The position numbers and the translations under genes are program-made. Shown piece after piece: positions 15,332-18,435 of a stretch of 18,435 nucleotides of DNA. The notes beneath the pieces were generated by a model. That model was not told where the DNA came from. It searched no databases and worked only from the letters and a program-made list of their open reading frames with translations. This DNA is from Trebonia sp. (GTDB taxonomy: Bacteria; Actinomycetota; Actinomycetes; Streptosporangiales; Streptosporangiaceae): positions 1-18,435 of the forward strand of contig JASHXJ010000461.1 in the NCBI GenBank assembly GCA_030043595.1, written 5' to 3'. Every line of letters begins with the position of its first letter. Positions within the stretch are counted from its first letter, which is position 1.

Positions 15332-15449
15332 AGCGCGCGGGATTGGCCGCCGCAGTACCGTCTTACCGTAGCGCGCTCGTGTGATCCCGGCCGCACGACA
15401 CGCCGCGGGAGGACACCGTCACTGACGGCTGAAAGTTCACCGACCACCC

Positions 15450-15476
15450 TTGCAGGGCAGATATCGACGCTACGCT
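15450..15476 (+). promoter_or_regulatory. Predicted promoter for the membrane protein at 15485, likely leaderless
   Basis: TTGCAG (15450-15455) and TACGCT (15471-15476) are spaced by 15 nt, a little short. The ATG at 15485 begins 8 nt after the -10 and no ribosome site precedes it, so the transcript probably starts at or next to the start codon. The rest of the gap 15185-15484 holds the divergent rplM promoter and leader; nothing else was seen. Confidence 0.5.
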
Positions 15477-15484
15477 CATTAGTT

Positions 15485-17266
15485 ATGGACTACCGGGGCC
15501 AGGACGACGGATACGCGACCGCTGACGGATACGGCGGCTACGCGCCCGGTGACTCCTACGCCGCCTACGACGACTACGCCCAGGACGGCGGATACGGCTA
15601 CCCGGCCGGCGACGGCTACGGCGCGGGCTACGACCAGGGCACCGGATACGCCGACGGTGACGGCTACGGCCGCGGATACCCGAACGGCCAGGGTTACGGC
15701 GACGGGTACCCGGACGGCGACGGCTACGGCGGGCCCGACGGCTACGGGCAGCAGCCAGCGTACGGTGACAACGGCTACGGCAGCACGTACCGGGCCGGCG
15801 GGTTCGGCAGCGGGCCGTACGAGCAGCCGCAGGCGGGCCGCAGGCTCGACGACACCTACATCGACAACGGGTTCGGCAGCGGGCCGTATCCGCAGCCGCA
15901 GCCAGGGCGCAGGCTCGACGACACCTACATCGACAACGGGTTCGGCAGCGGGCCGTACGAACGGCCGCAGCCAGGTGGCGGCGGGTACGGCGGCGGCTCC
16001 GGCCGTCCCGGCGGCTACGGTCGTTCCGGTGGCTACCCGGCCCTGGGCGCAGGCCCCGCCGGCCGTGACGATTTCACGGGCCGGCGCGGCGACGCCGGGA
16101 ACGACTGGTACGCCGGCCAGCCGGCGGCGGCGTCCGGTTCTGGCTTCGCGGACACGGGCGTGTACACCCTCAGCGCGCGTGCCATCGAGCAGTACGGCAC
16201 CGGCCCGCGCAGGCTGGAGCGCTCCGGCCAGCAGGAACGATACGACGACAGCGAGTACGAGGCCTACCCTGATTACGGTGGCCAGCGCGATTTCGCCGAC
16301 TCGCGGGGCTACAGCGCCCCGGGCGGCTACCAGGCATCCCCGGGGTACGACGAGTACCAGGAGCCAGCCGCTTTCGGCACGCGCGGTTACGGCGCCGAGC
16401 CGGACTACGACGACTACGACGACGCCGGCGACCCCTACCAGGAGCGCTATCGCGAGGACGGCACGGGGCGGCCCGGACGGCCGGGCGGCAGGGGAAACCA
16501 GAACGCCAGGGGCGGGAAGCGCGGCAGGCGGACCCTGCTGATCTCGGCCCTCACCGTCGTCGTCGCGGTGGTGATCGGCGCGGCCGCCTACGCCTTCGTG
16601 CTCAAGCCGAAGCAGTCGGCCGGCACCTCACTGCCCTCGGCCGGCCCGCTGCCGACCGCAGGCTCGACGGCGGCCACCGCCGCGTGCGTGAAGGAGTTCG
16701 GCGAGTACTGCCACATCGAGCTGCGGACCGACGACCCGGTCCCGCTGACGCTCGCCGAACTGTTCCCGCCGGCCTTCACGAACGAGACCGACCACACCTC
16801 GTTCACCAGGATCGCCATGAAGCTGGACACGACGTGCTCCAACGCCGTGATCGGCCAGGACCTTATCAACGCGCTGCAATCCGACGGCTGCACCCAGGTG
16901 CTCCGCGCCAGCTACGTGTCCGGCAATAACACGGTCATGGGCACGATCGGCGTCGTCAACCTGGCCACCACTAACGAGGCGCACTACGCGGGCAAGGTGG
17001 TCGGCGCGAACGACTTCGTCGCGCCGCTGGCCACGTCAACGGGCGTCGGCGCCAAGCTCGGCTCGGGGACCGGCGTCGTCGAGGCCGAGTTCAAGGGCCA
17101 CTACCTGATCCTGACCTGGGCGGAGTTTGTCAACGGGAACGCGCCCTCGACCAAGGCGCAGGACCAGCAGCTCGAGCAGTTCGAAACCGACATGGTAGCC
17201 GGAACGGCCAACATCAGCCTTAGCCAGCGCATGGTCAACGGCGCCCCAGCGTCCGCCGGCGGCTGA
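15485..17266 (+). CDS. Tyr/Gly-rich single-pass membrane protein of unknown function
   Basis: A 593-residue protein and the only plus-strand gene here. Residues 1 to about 345 form a low-complexity, Tyr/Gly/Asp-rich tail: many DGYG/GYPDGDGYG units, then a 23-residue tandem repeat with core NGFGSGPYxQPQxGRRLDDTYID, then more Tyr-Asp segments. A basic patch (NARGGKRGRR) precedes one membrane span at about 350-371 (LLISALTVVVAVVIGAAAYAFVL), so the tail is predicted inside. The outer domain, about 372-593, has four Cys (ACVKEFGEYC, TTCSN, DGCTQ) and no recognised fold. The start ATG has no ribosome site and lies just after a -10-like element, consistent with a leaderless mRNA. It converges on truA with 21 bp between stops. 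A sticky Tyr-rich tail suggests clustering at the membrane, which is inference only. Confidence 0.85.
   Translation: MDYRGQDDGYATADGYGGYAPGDSYAAYDDYAQDGGYGYPAGDGYGAGYDQGTGYADGDGYGRGYPNGQGYGDGYPDGDGYGGPDGYGQQPAYGDNGYGSTYRAGGFGSGPYEQPQAGRRLDDTYIDNGFGSGPYPQPQPGRRLDDTYIDNGFGSGPYERPQPGGGGYGGGSGRPGGYGRSGGYPALGAGPAGRDDFTGRRGDAGNDWYAGQPAAASGSGFADTGVYTLSARAIEQYGTGPRRLERSGQQERYDDSEYEAYPDYGGQRDFADSRGYSAPGGYQASPGYDEYQEPAAFGTRGYGAEPDYDDYDDAGDPYQERYREDGTGRPGRPGGRGNQNARGGKRGRRTLLISALTVVVAVVIGAAAYAFVLKPKQSAGTSLPSAGPLPTAGSTAATAACVKEFGEYCHIELRTDDPVPLTLAELFPPAFTNETDHTSFTRIAMKLDTTCSNAVIGQDLINALQSDGCTQVLRASYVSGNNTVMGTIGVVNLATTNEAHYAGKVVGANDFVAPLATSTGVGAKLGSGTGVVEAEFKGHYLILTWAEFVNGNAPSTKAQDQQLEQFETDMVAGTANISLSQRMVNGAPASAGG
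15800..15977 (+). repeat. 69-bp in-frame tandem repeat (2 full units and a partial third)
   Basis: Units begin at 15800, 15869 and 15938, each with GGGTTCGGCAGCGGGCCGTA, and the third stops after about 40 bp. Each unit encodes 23 residues within the disordered tail of the membrane protein. The copies are nearly identical in DNA, which suggests recent duplication. Confidence 0.9.
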
Positions 17267-17287
17267 CCGCGTTCCGGCCCCTGCTCG

Positions 17288-18097
17288 TCAGTCCCTGAGG
17301 CGGCGGGTCAGCGCGGCCCGGGCGGCGAGCTGGTCCGGCTCGGGGTAGCGGACCTCTTCCAGGCACAGGCCGTGCGGCGGCACCACCCGGACCGCCGGAT
17401 CCCGGACGGCCGCCGCGAGCACGGCGGACGGCCAGCCAGGCGGGCGGCTGCCCGCCCCGACCGGAAGCAGCGCGCCAACCAGCGCCCGGACCATGTTGTG
17501 GCAGAACGCGTCGGCGACCACGCAGCCGACGGCAACGCCGTCCGCGTCCCGCTGCCAGTCGAGCCGCCGCAGCGCGCGCACCGTCGTCGCGCCCTCACGG
17601 TGCCGGCAGAAGGCCGCGAAGTCGTGCTCGCCGAGCAGGCCAGCTGCGGCACGGTTCATCGCGGCAAGGTCGAGAACGTGCGGGTGCCACAGCGTGTCGT
17701 GCCTGCGCAGCGGATCGGCGGCCGCGGGGTCGTCGCACACCCGGTAGCTGTAGCGCCGCCACAGCGCGGAAAACCGGGCGTCGAACCCCTCGGGCGCCGG
17801 CGCGATCGCACGGACCCGGATGTCGGGCGGCAGCGCGCGGGCGAGCCGCCGCGGTGCCGTGTCCGCGTGCGCCGCCCAGGAGTCAGCGGGCACGTCCGCG
17901 TGTGCCACCTGGCCCCGCGCGTGCACTCCGGCGTCAGTGCGCCCGGCGACGGTCAGCCGCGGCGCCTCGCCCAGCCGGAGCACCCGCCCCAGTGCCTCGC
18001 TGAGCTCGCCTTCCACCGTGCGACGGCCAGGCTGGCCAGCCCATCCGGAGAACCCCGTCCCGTCATAGGAAAGGTCAATTTTTATCCGAACGGACAG
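17288..18097 (-). CDS. truA: tRNA pseudouridine(38-40) synthase TruA
   Basis: A 269-residue enzyme that makes pseudouridine at positions 38-40 of tRNA anticodon arms. The catalytic motif AGRTDAGVHARGQVAH carries Asp at about residue 55, and the C-terminal half shows FCRHREGATTVRALRRL, FCHNMVRALVGALL and PHGLCLEEVRY, typical of TruA. The conserved N-terminal strand RIKIDLSYDGTGFSGWAGQ lies upstream of the first GTG (18016), yet no ATG, GTG or TTG occurs in frame before it. The best start is the CTG at 18097, 4 nt after GGGGAGGA; the true initiation codon is therefore unusual, or there is an error in the sequence. The gene follows a putative rplQ, the usual order in actinobacteria, but behind a strong hairpin. 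Confidence 0.93.
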   Translation of the reverse strand: MSVRIKIDLSYDGTGFSGWAGQPGRRTVEGELSEALGRVLRLGEAPRLTVAGRTDAGVHARGQVAHADVPADSWAAHADTAPRRLARALPPDIRVRAIAPAPEGFDARFSALWRRYSYRVCDDPAAADPLRRHDTLWHPHVLDLAAMNRAAAGLLGEHDFAAFCRHREGATTVRALRRLDWQRDADGVAVGCVVADAFCHNMVRALVGALLPVGAGSRPPGWPSAVLAAAVRDPAVRVVPPHGLCLEEVRYPEPDQLAARAALTRRLRD

Positions 18098-18101
18098 CGC
18101 A

Positions 18102-18109
18102 TCCTCCCC
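18102..18109 (-). promoter_or_regulatory. Strong ribosome binding site in front of the CTG start of truA
   Basis: GGGGAGGA on the minus strand lies 4 nt before the in-frame CTG at 18097 and 10 nt before the in-frame GTT at 18091. It is the only strong site near the conserved TruA N-terminus. The ATG within it (18103-18101) is out of frame and meets a stop after six codons. Confidence 0.65.
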
Positions 18110-18158
18110 AGGTCCACCCCGGACGCCCCCGGACGGCAGGCAGCAGGGGCGCTTAAAT

Positions 18159-18208
18159 GATCGTGGGCCGGAGGAACCCCATGGCGGGGATCCCTCCGGC
18201 CCACGATC
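18159..18208 (-). terminator. Perfect 16-bp stem hairpin between rplQ and truA
   Basis: Arms at 18159-18174 and 18193-18208 are perfectly complementary (GATCGTGGGCCGGAGG on one side), and the 18-nt interior can add a CCCC/GGGG pairing. It begins 28 bp after the stop of the upstream gene. No U-run follows, only ATTTAAG, as is common for actinobacterial terminators. It probably ends the ribosomal-protein transcript, at least in part. Confidence 0.75.
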
Positions 18209-18236
18209 CTGCCTGCCCGGGAAAGGCAGGGCGTTG

Positions 18237-18435
18237 TCAGGCCTCGTCGTCGTCGGCGTCGGCGTCGTCGTCCTCGGCGGCGTCGTCGTCGTCCTCGTCG
18301 TCGTCCGCTTCCGCGCTCACCTCGGCCGTCTCCTCAGCATCCGCCGCCTTGAGCACTTCGTCCTCGGCGGTTTCGTCCTCGGCAGGGTCGTCCTCGGCGG
18401 TGGCCGCAGCGACGGCGGCCGGAGCCGCGGCGGCC
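18237..18435 (-). CDS. rplQ: Acidic C-terminal tail, probably ribosomal protein L17 (partial)
   Basis: Only the last 66 codons are in the window. They encode an Ala/Asp/Glu tail (EDDPAEDETAEDEVLKAADA and then runs of D) ending DDDEA. No conserved fold is visible. The assignment rests on position: in actinobacteria rplQ is directly upstream of truA, and actinobacterial L17 often ends in an acidic low-complexity extension. Another acidic-tailed protein cannot be excluded without the upstream sequence. Confidence 0.7.
   Translation of the reverse strand, partial: AAAAPAAVAAATAEDDPAEDETAEDEVLKAADAEETAEVSAEADDDEDDDDAAEDDDADADDDEA

Noticed and set aside
17267..17287. Bidirectional terminator between the convergent genes at 17266 and 17288
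   Set aside because: Only 21 bp separate the stop codons and no inverted repeat is visible there.
1..18435. Transposases, phage genes, tRNA genes, riboswitches
   Set aside because: None seen on either strand. The intergenic spaces are short and accounted for.

Overview
The window is chromosomal DNA of a high-GC actinomycete. The evidence is strong GC bias at third codon positions, many GTG and TTG starts, and the actinobacterial neighbourhood rplQ-truA ... rplM-rpsI-glmM-acpS-nnr-alr-tsaE-tsaB-rimI-tsaD. The genus cannot be fixed by reading alone. Every gene except one (15485-17266) lies on the minus strand, so the biological order runs from the right end to the left.

Right part (18435 to 14166): the acidic C-terminal end of a protein that is probably ribosomal protein L17, then a long perfect-stem hairpin, then truA, which appears to begin at a CTG codon. 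A plus-strand gene for a Tyr/Gly-rich single-pass membrane protein interrupts the minus-strand series. Divergent from it, a well-formed promoter drives rplM and rpsI (L13 and S9).

Middle part (14141 to 5560): a compact housekeeping block. glmM (peptidoglycan precursor UDP-GlcNAc), acpS (acyl carrier protein activation), a fused NAD(P)HX epimerase/dehydratase, alr (D-alanine for peptidoglycan) and the tRNA t6A genes tsaE, tsaB and tsaD with the acetyltransferase gene rimI. Several junctions are 1- or 4-nt overlaps, which suggests translational coupling. A gene for a proline-rich single-pass membrane protein sits between tsaE and tsaB.

Left part (5453 to 1): a five-gene signalling operon behind its own promoter. 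It encodes (i) a double-FHA, transmembrane, trypsin-like serine protease, (ii) a proline-rich membrane protein with a four-cysteine outer domain, (iii) a TerY-like vWA protein, (iv) a PP2C phosphatase and (v) the N-terminal part of a Ser/Thr kinase that runs off the window. The vWA/PP2C/kinase trio matches the triad described for Ter-type stress systems. Its coupling to an FHA-TM-protease suggests phospho-dependent control of an extracytoplasmic protease, and this is the most interesting system here.

Three unrelated positions encode the same architecture: a long disordered cytoplasmic tail, one membrane span and a small cysteine-containing outer domain.
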